Shown here in pieces: positions 34,462 through 42,314 of a stretch of 64,000 nucleotides of DNA. The position numbers and the translations under genes are program-made. Every line of letters starts with the position of its first letter. Positions within the stretch are counted from its first letter, which is position 1. Origin of the DNA: Rhodococcus yananensis (GTDB lineage Bacteria; Actinomycetota; Actinomycetes; Mycobacteriales; Mycobacteriaceae); contig NZ_JAIYEP010000001.1 of assembly GCF_020515525.1 (NCBI RefSeq), positions 1 to 64,000 on the forward strand. Reading direction: 5' to 3'. The notes under the pieces were generated by a model that was not told where the DNA came from, searched no databases, and saw only the letters and a program-made list of their open reading frames with translations.

Positions 34462-35754
34462 TCAGAACGCCCCGCAGTTCGACGGCGCCGGGACACCGGC
34501 GAAGCGATCGTTCATGTAGCTGACGGACTCGGGGAGACCCGCGATCATCGGCAGCGCGTGGTTGACGGCGAGTCCGGGGAGGATCGGCGGTGTCGTGTTC
34601 GACGAGAACTGGACTGTCGCGCCCAGTGCACACCAGTCGACCGCGAGTTGGCGGCCCTGACCGAACGGGACGATGTCGTCCTGTGTGCCGTGCTGCACGA
34701 GCACCGGCACCTCGGGCTTCACCCGGCCGATACGTTGGGCGTCGAGGAGTTCGAAGATCTCCGGGGTGCGCGCCACCACGGCATCGAGCGATTCACCGGT
34801 CCGCGTGTACTCGCTGGTGCGCTGGAAACCGAACGTCACCATCGTCTCGAGAAGGCACTGGTTCGCGACGGCCCCGAGCATGTCCCTTCCCTTGTCGGTG
34901 ACCTCCGAATCGATGATGTCGTGCACCTGCGGGTACGCCTCGGAGAGGCCGTTGATCGTGTATCCGATCGCGCCGGTCAGCGCCGTGCCGTCGATCTGCT
35001 TGAGCGTTTCCAGCAGGTCGGCCGGCGGTGCACCCGCGTACACACCCTGGAGGTCGAGTTCGGGAGCGTAGCTCGGGGCGAGTTCGGCCGCCGCGGCGAC
35101 CGCGCCGCCACCCTGCGAGTATCCGAACAGGCCGACCGGCCCGTCGGCGGGAATGGACGTGTCGGGCAGCGCCTGCGCCGCACGTGCCGCGTCGAGGACG
35201 GCGTGGGCCTCGGCGAGCCGGTTGACGTACGTGTGGTGGCCGGGTGTTCCCAGGCCGTCGTAGTCGGTGACGACCACTGCCATGCCCTGCAGGAGCATCG
35301 CGTCGATCGAGATGATCTCGTACTCGGAGAACACGTCGAGCGGCGGTGTGTACTGCACGATGCTGTTCAACACCTTCGACGGTGCGCACTGGTCGCCCTG
35401 CCCCTGGGTGCCGGGTGCGACGACGACGAGGGGGCGCTCGCCGGGCCCGTTCCACGGCACGGACGGCTCGAGGTAGGTGCCACTGACGGCGTTGGGCGCC
35501 CCGTTCGCGTCGAGACTGCGGTACAGCAACCGGGTGCCCTGGGCGGGGAACTGGCCGTCACCGGTGGGAATGCTCAGCGGAACGGTGGAGGGTTCGGTGC
35601 GGATCAGATCACCGGACTCGCCATCGAGCACCGCGGGCGGCTGATAGAAATCGCCCTCCGCGTGCGCGACGGCGGGCGCGGTCAACGCTCCGCCGACCAG
35701 AGCCGCAGACAGTGCTGCGGACACCCCCCACTTCCGGGCGCGACCCACCGCCAT
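34462..35754 (-). CDS. Secreted lipase (LIP family alpha/beta hydrolase)
   Basis: 430 residues with a Sec signal peptide (RARKWGVSAALSAALVGGALTAPAVAHA, cleaved near residue 32). Alpha/beta hydrolase of the secretory LIP family (PF03583): nucleophile in GLFGYSQGGGA, acid in QHGTQDDIVPFG, His in AVNHALPM, oxyanion region VVVAPGTQGQGDQC. Four Cys could form two disulfides. Expected to hydrolyse triacylglycerols or related esters outside the cell. RBS GGAGGGATC then ATG. A TTACC-N4-GGTAA operator lies about 62-83 bases upstream. Confidence 0.92.
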   Translation of the reverse strand: MAVGRARKWGVSAALSAALVGGALTAPAVAHAEGDFYQPPAVLDGESGDLIRTEPSTVPLSIPTGDGQFPAQGTRLLYRSLDANGAPNAVSGTYLEPSVPWNGPGERPLVVVAPGTQGQGDQCAPSKVLNSIVQYTPPLDVFSEYEIISIDAMLLQGMAVVVTDYDGLGTPGHHTYVNRLAEAHAVLDAARAAQALPDTSIPADGPVGLFGYSQGGGAVAAAAELAPSYAPELDLQGVYAGAPPADLLETLKQIDGTALTGAIGYTINGLSEAYPQVHDIIDSEVTDKGRDMLGAVANQCLLETMVTFGFQRTSEYTRTGESLDAVVARTPEIFELLDAQRIGRVKPEVPVLVQHGTQDDIVPFGQGRQLAVDWCALGATVQFSSNTTPPILPGLAVNHALPMIAGLPESVSYMNDRFAGVPAPSNCGAF

Positions 35755-35815
35755 GATCCCTCCAACATGTTCAGGAATTTGTGCCGCCCATCACGGCGGT
35801 ATGCACTGTAACACC

Positions 35816-35837
35816 AAATTTACCCATCGGTAAGTTT
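35816..35837 (-). promoter_or_regulatory. TetR-type operator upstream of lipase
   Basis: A 22-bp imperfect palindrome: AAATTTACC-CATC-GGTAAGTTT, 8 of 9 arm positions matching, with core TTACC-N4-GGTAA. It is placed at the expected lipase promoter. The high A/T content stands out from neighbouring DNA. The regulator is not adjacent. Confidence 0.5.
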
Positions 35838-35999
35838 CGCTCCCCCGCAGCCGGGAACACGATGCGCCGAACGACGACCCTCCCGAACCGGAGGGCAGCA
35901 CACAGAAACTTTGCACAGTAACGTCCACATCGGCGCGGCACCACCACCGAACCGGCCGCGAAGAGCAGGATGTGAGCGAATCGTTACGGAAGGATCGTC

Positions 36000-37103
36000 A
36001 TGGCAATCGGCGTCGGACTCCGGATCGGAAGCGTCGTGTCCACCGCGGTGGTCGCGTCGAACGAACCCGGCACACCCGATCCCGTCGTGATCGCCCGCGA
36101 CACCGTCCTGCACATCGACCACGACGAGACCCCCGCACTCGGCGGTTCCGCCCGCCACCTCGACGAAGCACGCACCCTCACCGGATTCCTTCCCCGCGTG
36201 GGCGATCCCGCCGGCGTCACCGCCAACGACGGACGGGTGTACCGCGCCGAAGACGCGATGGCCACCGCCGTCCACTGCCTGCTCTCCGAATGCCACCCAC
36301 TGCCGACCTTCGGTGGCATGGACCACGACACCGACCCCGGATACACCGCCACCTACCCGTCGTACTGGGATCCCGCGACCGTCGCGGCGCTACGCGCCGC
36401 CCTCGACTACGCAGACCTGCGGCACGTCGATCTGACCTCCGACGCGCAGGCTGCCGCCAGCTGGTACGCCTCCGAAATCTCCGAAACCCCAGGGCAACTC
36501 GTCGGGGTCTATCACATCGACGATGCCGGATCCACCGTCACACTCGTCCGCTCCGGCATCCCCGTCGGCAAGGCATTCCGGGTGACGTCGAAAGGCGCGC
36601 CGTCGCCGGCAGCGCAACTCGCTACCGCACTCGGCTCGTTCGGGTGGATGCCCGACAACCTCGATGCCGTCGTCGTCATGGGCGACGGCCTCGTGGCACG
36701 CGACCGGACCCACGTGCAGGAGATCGCCAACAGCCTGTCGACGAAACTGATGGTGCGCAGCCTCGTCGGTCCCGGCCCCGAACAGACCGCTGCCCTCGGC
36801 GCAGCGATCCTCGCGACCGGGTTCACTCCCGCCCGGGTGAGCAACGCACGTATCGGACTTCCCCCGTCCTACGACGAGACCGATGTTCTCACCGGTGGTC
36901 TGGCACGCATGCGCGAAGCGGCGGCCCGCGTGGAAACCGAATTACCGATCACCGGCACCGAACCGGGACCGGGCGCGTCGGAACCCCTCGACGTCACCGA
37001 CGTGGAGCCCGGCACCGAACCCCGCGTCGCAGCCAAGACCTACCTGCTCGCCGGCGCCGCGACGGTGATCATCGTGCTCGTGGCGCTCGCACTGTTCCTC
37101 TGA
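36000..37103 (+). CDS. Actin/Hsp70-fold-like protein with C-terminal membrane anchor (DUF7159-like)
   Basis: 367 residues. The N-terminal 310 residues recall Hsp70-type ATPase domains: GVGLRIGSVVSTAVVAS, HVDLTSDAQAAASWYASE, GQLVGVYHIDDAGSTVTLVR, LDAVVVMGDGLVARDR and GPGPEQTAALGAAIL. Key phosphate-binding loops are degenerate, so nucleotide binding is uncertain. A Pro/Glu-rich linker and a single C-terminal membrane helix (about 347-366) follow. Similar proteins are widespread in Mycobacteriales with unknown function. RBS GGAAGGATC before the ATG. Confidence 0.6.
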   Translation: MAIGVGLRIGSVVSTAVVASNEPGTPDPVVIARDTVLHIDHDETPALGGSARHLDEARTLTGFLPRVGDPAGVTANDGRVYRAEDAMATAVHCLLSECHPLPTFGGMDHDTDPGYTATYPSYWDPATVAALRAALDYADLRHVDLTSDAQAAASWYASEISETPGQLVGVYHIDDAGSTVTLVRSGIPVGKAFRVTSKGAPSPAAQLATALGSFGWMPDNLDAVVVMGDGLVARDRTHVQEIANSLSTKLMVRSLVGPGPEQTAALGAAILATGFTPARVSNARIGLPPSYDETDVLTGGLARMREAAARVETELPITGTEPGPGASEPLDVTDVEPGTEPRVAAKTYLLAGAATVIIVLVALALFL

Positions 37104-37149
37104 TCGAATGATCGAATTCGTCGCCCCGACCGCGTCGCTCCCGGCTCCG

Positions 37150-38130
37150 TCACCCCTCGGTCACGGTCAGGGTCTCGAGTTCGGCGGCATCCTCCGCCCC
37201 GAACTTCTCCTCGAGTGTCTCCGGCGAGAAGTCGAGGTCGATCTCCTCGACGGGTCGGCCGCGCGCCGACTCGATGGCACCGAGTCGCCTCCGGGCACGG
37301 TCGGCCGCGTACGAGACGAACTCGTCGGAGTCGAGTCCGTAGGGTTGCTCGTCGAACCGGTCGTTGACCCACCCGATCATGCCGAGCGCGAGCGGCAACA
37401 GTTCGTTCATCCGCTCCTGCACCACAGTCCAGTTGGAATCGTCGGCCGCGACGTGTCGACGACAGGTGAACGTGCCCCATGCCATGTGGCGTCGCTCGTC
37501 GTCGCCGATACGCCGCACCAGTTGCTGCATGCCCGGCAGGATTCCGCGGGTGGTGCACACCTTCTGCCACGCGTAGTAGCCGGTGAGCGCGAGACTGCCC
37601 TCGATGACGTGGTTGTAGGTCACGCTCGCCCGAACCTGGTTGGCGGGCGACGGATCCGTCTCCAGCAGACGCAGCGAGTGCGGAAGCTCCTCGTAGAACA
37701 ACTGGCGATAGAAGGGATTGTCGGCGACGTACGGGTGTAGGTCCGACGTCAACCCGACGGCATCCATCCACAGCCGGAACACCTGCGTGTGTTTGGCCTC
37801 CTCGAAACAGAACTGCGTCAGATACAGTTCGTCGCCGATCCGGCCCTCCGCGGCCATCGCAGCGATGAACGGCCGGATGTCCTGCGTCACGGCCTCCTCT
37901 CCGGCGACGAACTGGGCGACGAGATACGTCGAACTGCGCTGCTGCTCGGAATTCAGCCCGGCCCAGTCCTCGCCGTCGCGGGAGAAATCCAGGTCGAGCG
38001 GGTCCCAGGACTTGCCGTTGCCCTTCGCGAAGAGGCGCAGCGGGAAGGCGTCCCAGTTGAGACCGCCCTCCCGCAGCGATGCGAACCCCTGACGTTCCTG
38101 ATGTTGTCGTGTAACCCCGGTCACACACAT
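37150..38130 (-). CDS. R2-like ligand-binding oxidase (R2lox)
   Basis: 326 residues, ferritin-like fold resembling M. tuberculosis Rv0233, not a true ribonucleotide reductase small subunit. Metal ligands are in [44 protein letters not shown] and [16 protein letters not shown]. The Val of EEAVTQ and the first Tyr of TGYYAW sit where R2lox forms its Val-Tyr ether cross-link around a Mn/Fe centre. A fatty-acid-like ligand is bound in known members; the physiological substrate is unresolved. No nrdA partner is near, supporting the R2lox call. Confidence 0.9.
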   Translation of the reverse strand: MCVTGVTRQHQERQGFASLREGGLNWDAFPLRLFAKGNGKSWDPLDLDFSRDGEDWAGLNSEQQRSSTYLVAQFVAGEEAVTQDIRPFIAAMAAEGRIGDELYLTQFCFEEAKHTQVFRLWMDAVGLTSDLHPYVADNPFYRQLFYEELPHSLRLLETDPSPANQVRASVTYNHVIEGSLALTGYYAWQKVCTTRGILPGMQQLVRRIGDDERRHMAWGTFTCRRHVAADDSNWTVVQERMNELLPLALGMIGWVNDRFDEQPYGLDSDEFVSYAADRARRRLGAIESARGRPVEEIDLDFSPETLEEKFGAEDAAELETLTVTEG

Positions 38131-38170
38131 CAGGGTAGCCCCGGCACTCCGGATCCGAATCCGGTTTCGG

Positions 38171-39343
38171 TCACCCGTCCAGCAGACGATCTCCCGGGTA
38201 GCCGTCCGGTCCGCATCCGGGTGGCAGGACGAACACCGCCGACCCCACCGGTGTGGTCCACGTGTTCAGCGCGTCGAACTCGTCGAGACGCCGCTGCACC
38301 GGAACGAACTGACGATCGACATCGGCCTGGTAGGCCGCGAACAGCAGGCCGACGCCGTCGTCGTCGTAGTTGTAGCCGCGACGCAGGAACCGTTCGTCGC
38401 CGTGGCGGGGACGGGCCCGCGCGACATGCGACTGCGGTGGGATCACCTCGAGACCGTTTGCGTCGAGCGCATCGAAGTCGGCGTCGTCGAACTCGTCGCT
38501 TCCGGTGAGCGGCGACCCGTCCGACTGACGCCTGCCCATCACGAGATCACGCGCGGGGGGATCGAGTTCGTCCCACGTGTCCAGTTCCATGCGGATCCTG
38601 CGCAACACCAGCGAGGTTCCACCGGCCAGCCACGCGGGCTCACCCGTGTTCCACACCTGACGCGCGAAATCCGGTGTCGCCGGATCGGGATTGACGGTGC
38701 CGTCGACCTGCCCCATGAGGTTGCGCATGGTCATGCCATCGGGCCGCGTACCGACGGCATGACGGAACCCGCGCTGGGTCCAGCGCACCGTCGCCCGAGA
38801 CCGCACGCTCTTGATCAGAGTCCGCACGGTGTGGGACACGACCATCGGGTCGTCGGCACACACCTGCAGCAGCAGATCGCCTCCCGACCAGCGGTCCTCG
38901 AGCCGATCCACCGAGAACGCGGGTAGCGGTCGCAACCACGTCGGTCGCTGCGCGGCGAGCCCGGCCGCGTCGAACACGGCCGGACCGTACCCGACGGTGA
39001 CGGTCAACCGTGCCGGATCGACGGCGAGCTCCGGTTCGGTGTCGCCGAGCGCGGGCTCGCCGCGGGTGAGTCGACGGGCATCGGCTACCCACACCTTCAT
39101 GACCCCGATCAGCGCGGACCGATCCACCTCCGGATGCAGGTCGAGTGCGACGAACGCCGCGAACGCCTGGGGTTCGGTGTCGATTCCGGCCTGGTGGTCA
39201 CCGTCGAACGGCACGGTACGGGTTCCCATCCGCTCGGGTTCCCGGGCGGCCGCGGCGACACCTGCTCCGGCAGCACCCAGCCCCACGACCCCCAGTGCAG
39301 CGACCGACGTACCGAGGAGTCGGCGACGGCTGAACTCACTCAT
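38171..39343 (-). CDS. Dyp-type heme peroxidase, Tat-exported
   Basis: 390 residues. The N-terminus [12 protein letters not shown] is a twin-arginine signal followed by a hydrophobic Ala/Gly run with an AAAA cleavage region. The DyP fold carries the distal GQVDGTVNP motif (catalytic Asp), heme-ligand His in [11 protein letters not shown] and catalytic Arg in [11 protein letters not shown]. It reduces H2O2 while oxidising dyes, lignin-like phenols or other donors outside the cytoplasm. ATG 39343 overlaps the PCuAC stop by 8 bases. The operon order (membrane protein, PCuAC, DyP) resembles the Streptomyces copper route to DtpA. Confidence 0.92.
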   Translation of the reverse strand: MSEFSRRRLLGTSVAALGVVGLGAAGAGVAAAAREPERMGTRTVPFDGDHQAGIDTEPQAFAAFVALDLHPEVDRSALIGVMKVWVADARRLTRGEPALGDTEPELAVDPARLTVTVGYGPAVFDAAGLAAQRPTWLRPLPAFSVDRLEDRWSGGDLLLQVCADDPMVVSHTVRTLIKSVRSRATVRWTQRGFRHAVGTRPDGMTMRNLMGQVDGTVNPDPATPDFARQVWNTGEPAWLAGGTSLVLRRIRMELDTWDELDPPARDLVMGRRQSDGSPLTGSDEFDDADFDALDANGLEVIPPQSHVARARPRHGDERFLRRGYNYDDDGVGLLFAAYQADVDRQFVPVQRRLDEFDALNTWTTPVGSAVFVLPPGCGPDGYPGDRLLDG

Positions 39344-39854
39344 CGTGGCCTGCCGGTTCACCGTGGCCGGGTGCATAGTCCTCCTGCGCGCCCGCATAGT
39401 CACGGACCTGCGCCGAGAACTCCACGGCCGAGCCATCGGCGAACGTCACGGTGATCGGCACGTCGGTACCAGGAGTGAGCGGCGCGAGCAGACCGATGAA
39501 CATGATGTGGTCTCCGCCGGGCGCGAGCCGGTGGGTGCCGCCGGCGGGAACGACGAATCCCTCGTCGCTCTCCTGCATCACCATGCCCCCGGCACCGTCG
39601 GAGACCATCTCGTGGAGCTCGGTGCTGCGCGCGACCGCGCTGTCGACGGACACGATGTGCAGATCGGAGTCGCCTGTGTTCTGCAGGTCGGCGAACGCGG
39701 CGGTCATGCCGTCGTCAGCGGCCTTGGCCCACGCGGCCGACACACTCAGCGCATCGGCCGGAGCGGTATCGGTCGCACCGCACGCGGTGAGCAGGGTCGC
39801 CACGGCGGCGGCCGCGGGAAGAACGAAGGAGGTACGGGAGGAACGAACGGTCAC
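39336..39854 (-). CDS. PCu(A)C copper chaperone lipoprotein
   Basis: 172 residues. Lipoprotein signal (FVLPAAAAVATLLTACG, lipid Cys near residue 25). The cupredoxin-like PCuAC domain has the copper motif H(M)x10Mx21HxM, seen as LHEMVSDGAGGMVM and HRLAPGGDHIM. The C-terminus adds a His-containing tail ([12 protein letters not shown]). Such proteins deliver Cu(I) to oxidases or other secreted cuproproteins. GTG 39854 follows GGAGACACC; coupled to the DyP gene. Confidence 0.9.
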   Translation of the reverse strand: MTVRSSRTSFVLPAAAAVATLLTACGATDTAPADALSVSAAWAKAADDGMTAAFADLQNTGDSDLHIVSVDSAVARSTELHEMVSDGAGGMVMQESDEGFVVPAGGTHRLAPGGDHIMFIGLLAPLTPGTDVPITVTFADGSAVEFSAQVRDYAGAQEDYAPGHGEPAGHDE

Positions 39855-39926
39855 GGTGTCTCCGGAAGTCGGGCGCGCATGCGCGCATCGCCGCCGCACC
39901 CGGGTGCGGCGGAGGTGAACGGGCTG

Positions 39927-40448
39927 TCAGACCGTGACGGCGGGTGGTCCACGAACGGACCGACCGACGAGCGCGACGACGGCCCGGAGCCGGTCGGGAC
40001 GTTCGGGAACCGGAACGGTCGCGGGCACCTGCCAGGCGGGGACGGTCAGGACGTTCCGGACGAGTCTGCCCACCGCGCTCACTGCAAGGCGACACCCGCG
40101 TTCGGCGCCGGACACCAGCAGCGCCGCGACGCCGACAGCCGCGACATGCGCCGCAATCATGGCGGGGCTCGGCGCGTGCGCATGCCCGGACCCGAGCGTG
40201 AAAGTGCCGTGTCCGAGGACCTGACCGGCAGCGAGGATCACGACGACGGGAATCCGGGTGCTCGCGGCGATCGTTCCCGCCACGACTGCCGCGGCGACGA
40301 GCAGGACAGCCGTGCCCTGCCCCGGAAGACCGCCACCACCGAGTGCGTGCGCGGCGATACCGACCGCACCGGACGTGGCGCCCACGAACCCACCGCGCAA
40401 CCGCGCCAGAAGGATCCGATCGGTGGGCACGGTGCCAGGATAGGCCAT
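39927..40448 (-). CDS. Small polytopic membrane protein, possibly copper-related
   Basis: 173 residues with four to five hydrophobic helices. A His-rich segment, LGHGTFTLGSGHAHAPSP, lies between helices at about residues 78-95, with another His in MIAAHVAAV. The final 35 residues are Arg/Pro-rich and cytoplasmic. No family recognised. As first gene of the operon with the PCuAC chaperone and DyP peroxidase, a role in copper movement is plausible but inferred only from His content and neighbours. Confidence 0.65.
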   Translation of the reverse strand: MAYPGTVPTDRILLARLRGGFVGATSGAVGIAAHALGGGGLPGQGTAVLLVAAAVVAGTIAASTRIPVVVILAAGQVLGHGTFTLGSGHAHAPSPAMIAAHVAAVGVAALLVSGAERGCRLAVSAVGRLVRNVLTVPAWQVPATVPVPERPDRLRAVVALVGRSVRGPPAVTV

Positions 40449-40473
40449 TTACTACGCGACGTCGTACAGCCGC

Positions 40474-40489
40474 CGTTTCACGTGAAACA
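40474..40489. promoter_or_regulatory. Distal parS site
   Basis: CGTTTCACGTGAAACA contains the complete GTTTCACGTGAAAC core; only the first base differs from the consensus TGTTTCACGTGAAACA. It lies between the copper-operon start and tRNA-Ala, about 23 kb from the cluster at 63.7-63.8 kb, on the other side of oriC. Confidence 0.85.
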
Positions 40490-40522
40490 CCGCCGCATCC
40501 GCATCCGCATCCGCGTCCGTTC

Positions 40523-40574
40523 GAGCGAATGTACCGTGCGCTCGAACCAGTAGAGCGAACGATACGTTCGCTCG
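40523..40574 (+). repeat. Dispersed palindromic repeat, copy B
   Basis: Shares its left 15 bases and right 14 bases with copy A at 27692-27744, while the middle differs in sequence and length. It is followed by hairpin ACCCC-GGA-GGGGT, the equivalent of copy A's ACCACC-GGA-GGTGGT, so the stem sequence has changed on both sides while pairing is kept. Located downstream of tRNA-Ala on the minus strand. Confidence 0.7.
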
Positions 40575-40607
40575 GGACCCCGGAGGGGTGCCGCCGGAAA
40601 TGCGGAA

Positions 40608-40639
40608 AGGGCATCTTCCCGGATCCGGGAAAACGCCCT
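40608..40639 (-). terminator. Hairpin downstream of tRNA-Ala
   Basis: AGGGC and GCCCT arms enclose a perfect 16-base palindrome (TTCCCGGATCCGGGAA), separated by small ATC/AAC bulges. It begins 20 bases past the tRNA-Ala 3' end on the minus strand. No clear T-run follows, so it may be a weak terminator or processing signal. Confidence 0.6.
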
Positions 40640-40658
40640 CTACCTGCATATTCAACTG

Positions 40659-40731
40659 TGGAGCCTAGGAGATTCGAACTCCTGACATCTGCCTTGCAAA
40701 GGCAGCGCTCTACCAACTGAGCTAAGGCCCC
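40659..40731 (-). tRNA. tRNA-Ala (anticodon TGC)
   Basis: The 73-base cloverleaf has acceptor 5' GGGGCCT with 3' AGGCTCC, D-arm GCTCAGTTGGTAGAGC, anticodon arm TGCCTTTGCAAAGGCA with TGC, and T-arm CAGGAGTTCGAATCTCCT. CCA is not encoded. The partner tRNA-Ile lies 139 bases upstream, the usual pair next to gyrA in this order. Confidence 0.96.
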
Positions 40732-40741
40732 GGATACCGGC

Positions 40742-40843
40742 TCACCGTCCGGGTACCGCGTGCCATTCGTCTTCGCTCCGAAGCATCCGAACGATTCCGA
40801 AAGCCACCAGCACTGCGCTTCCCACCGCGATGAGAACCTTCAT
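40742..40843 (-). CDS. DLW-39-like actinobacterial miniprotein
   Basis: A 33-residue ORF between the two tRNA genes: starts MKVLIAVGSAVLVAFGIVRM, then a basic and acidic tail with EDEWHAVPGR. This matches the size, N-terminal hydrophobic helix and acidic-Trp tail of the DLW-39 family, which is often found beside gyrA and these tRNAs in actinobacteria. The Trp is followed by HAV, not the usual AEA, so it is a divergent member. Function unknown. No strong RBS; GGGCAG lies 6 bases before the ATG. Confidence 0.65.
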   Translation of the reverse strand: MKVLIAVGSAVLVAFGIVRMLRSEDEWHAVPGR

Positions 40844-40869
40844 ACCGGCTGCCCTTTCGGCACGGGGAG

Positions 40870-40943
40870 TGGGCCTAGGAGGACTTGAACCTCCGACCTC
40901 TTCGTTATCAGCGAAGCGCTCTAACCGCCTGAGCTATAGGCCC
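40870..40943 (-). tRNA. tRNA-Ile (anticodon GAT)
   Basis: The 74-base cloverleaf has acceptor GGGCCTA/TAGGCCC, D-arm GCTCAGGCGGTTAGAGC, anticodon stem CTTCG/CGAAG with loop CTGATAA (anticodon GAT), and T-arm GGAGGTTCAAGTCCTCC. CCA is not encoded. It is the first of the Ile-Ala pair downstream of gyrA. Confidence 0.96.
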
Positions 40944-41018
40944 TCGAACCGAGATGGAACACTACCCGACCGGGCCGCGAGTTACCAAATCGCCCCGGTC
41001 GGGCAGCACATCCGCAGG

Positions 41019-42314
41019 TCAGTCCGGATCGGCGAGGGTGACCTGCACCCCGCCGACGAGGTCGGTGCAGAGGTTGTAGATGAACGCGCCGAGAGTCACC
41101 AACGCCGTCATCAGCACCATGTTCGCGAGACCGATCACCGTCGCGTAGCCGAACACCTGACCGGCGGTGATCAGCCCGTCACTGCCCGCGTCCGAGACGA
41201 TGTCGGTGAACGCGCTGTTGAGCCGCTCCCACACGCCCATTCCCGCGAGCACACCGTAGAGCACGCCCACCGCGATCATCCACACGAAGAACAGCGACAC
41301 GGAGATCACCGACGACACCTTGAGCATCGACCACGGGTCGATGCGGCGCACCTGCACCGTGGCGCGCAACGGATCACCGCCCTCCGCGGCCGGGATCACC
41401 GTCGGCGAGGCATGCCCGGTGTCGGACGCCGCGGGCGCTGCCGCCGCCGCAGCAGGGGTCGGATGCTTGACCGACGACAGGTCGGGCAGATCCTTCGCGA
41501 GATCCTTGCGCTCGATGTGCCGGGTCGGGCCGTCGATCACCGCGGCCTTGGCCTTCGCCGCACTGCGATCGGCACCCTGACCGCCGGTCGGCTTGGGCGC
41601 GGCCGTGCCGGTCACCACGGGCCGCGAACCGGTCGCGGGACCGGACTTGGGTGCTGTTACCGCCGCGGCGGGACGCTGCGAAGGACCACCCGGCCGGTTC
41701 GGGGATTTCGGTGCCCCACCCTTCTGGGATCCCGCGCCGACGCCCGGAACGTTGGTCTGCGGCACGTTCTGCGGAGACTGCGGCACACCGGTCGGACCAC
41801 CCTTACCCGGCTTCCCACCGCCCTGCTGACCACCGCCCTGCTGACCTCGCTGCCACGGCGGAGTCTGCCCACCCGCGGGACGGCCCTGCTGCACCGGCCG
41901 GGTCACCTGACCGGGCTCCTGCTTCGGGGCCGGTTCCGGCCCGTCGGGTCCCGTCTTCGCCGGCTTCTTCTCCGGCTTCGAGACCTTCGGCTGCGCGGGT
42001 GTTCCCCCCTGTGCGCTACCGGCCGGCTTCTGGGCGGCACCCTTCACCGCCTGCGTGGCCTCGCCCGAGGAATCACCTGCCGCCTCGGCGGGCTTCTCCG
42101 GAGGCGCGGTGGGCTCGGATTTCGCCGCCGGCGCGGAACGGTCCGGCGCCTCGTCCGGTTTCTTCGTCGCCTCGCCGCCGCGAGCGGTTCCCGTCGGCGC
42201 ATCCGCCGATTCCGCGCGAGCCGGATCGTTCTCGGTCGGCACCGTGTGCCCGTTCCGGTCCTCCGGATTCCGACCGGGATGCTCGGCCCCGTTCGGCCCC
42301 TGGGGAGTGCTCAC
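41019..42314 (-). CDS. DUF3566 transmembrane protein (Rv0007-like)
   Basis: 431 residues. The first 310 are a Pro/Gly/Gln/Ala-rich, mostly disordered region with runs such as [16 protein letters not shown]. The conserved DUF3566 domain occupies about 320-431: [18 protein letters not shown], a membrane helix, a loop ([17 protein letters not shown]), and a second helix ([22 protein letters not shown]). GTG 42314 follows the gyrA TAA with no gap, so the two are cotranscribed. Function unknown; in mycobacteria it neighbours gyrA in the same way. Confidence 0.92.
   Translation of the reverse strand: MSTPQGPNGAEHPGRNPEDRNGHTVPTENDPARAESADAPTGTARGGEATKKPDEAPDRSAPAAKSEPTAPPEKPAEAAGDSSGEATQAVKGAAQKPAGSAQGGTPAQPKVSKPEKKPAKTGPDGPEPAPKQEPGQVTRPVQQGRPAGGQTPPWQRGQQGGGQQGGGKPGKGGPTGVPQSPQNVPQTNVPGVGAGSQKGGAPKSPNRPGGPSQRPAAAVTAPKSGPATGSRPVVTGTAAPKPTGGQGADRSAAKAKAAVIDGPTRHIERKDLAKDLPDLSSVKHPTPAAAAAAPAASDTGHASPTVIPAAEGGDPLRATVQVRRIDPWSMLKVSSVISVSLFFVWMIAVGVLYGVLAGMGVWERLNSAFTDIVSDAGSDGLITAGQVFGYATVIGLANMVLMTALVTLGAFIYNLCTDLVGGVQVTLADPD

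Noticed and set aside
37150-38130. Ribonucleotide reductase beta subunit (NrdB/NrdF)
   Set aside because: Motifs and the Val-Tyr positions fit R2-like ligand-binding oxidase, and no nrdA/nrdE partner is nearby.
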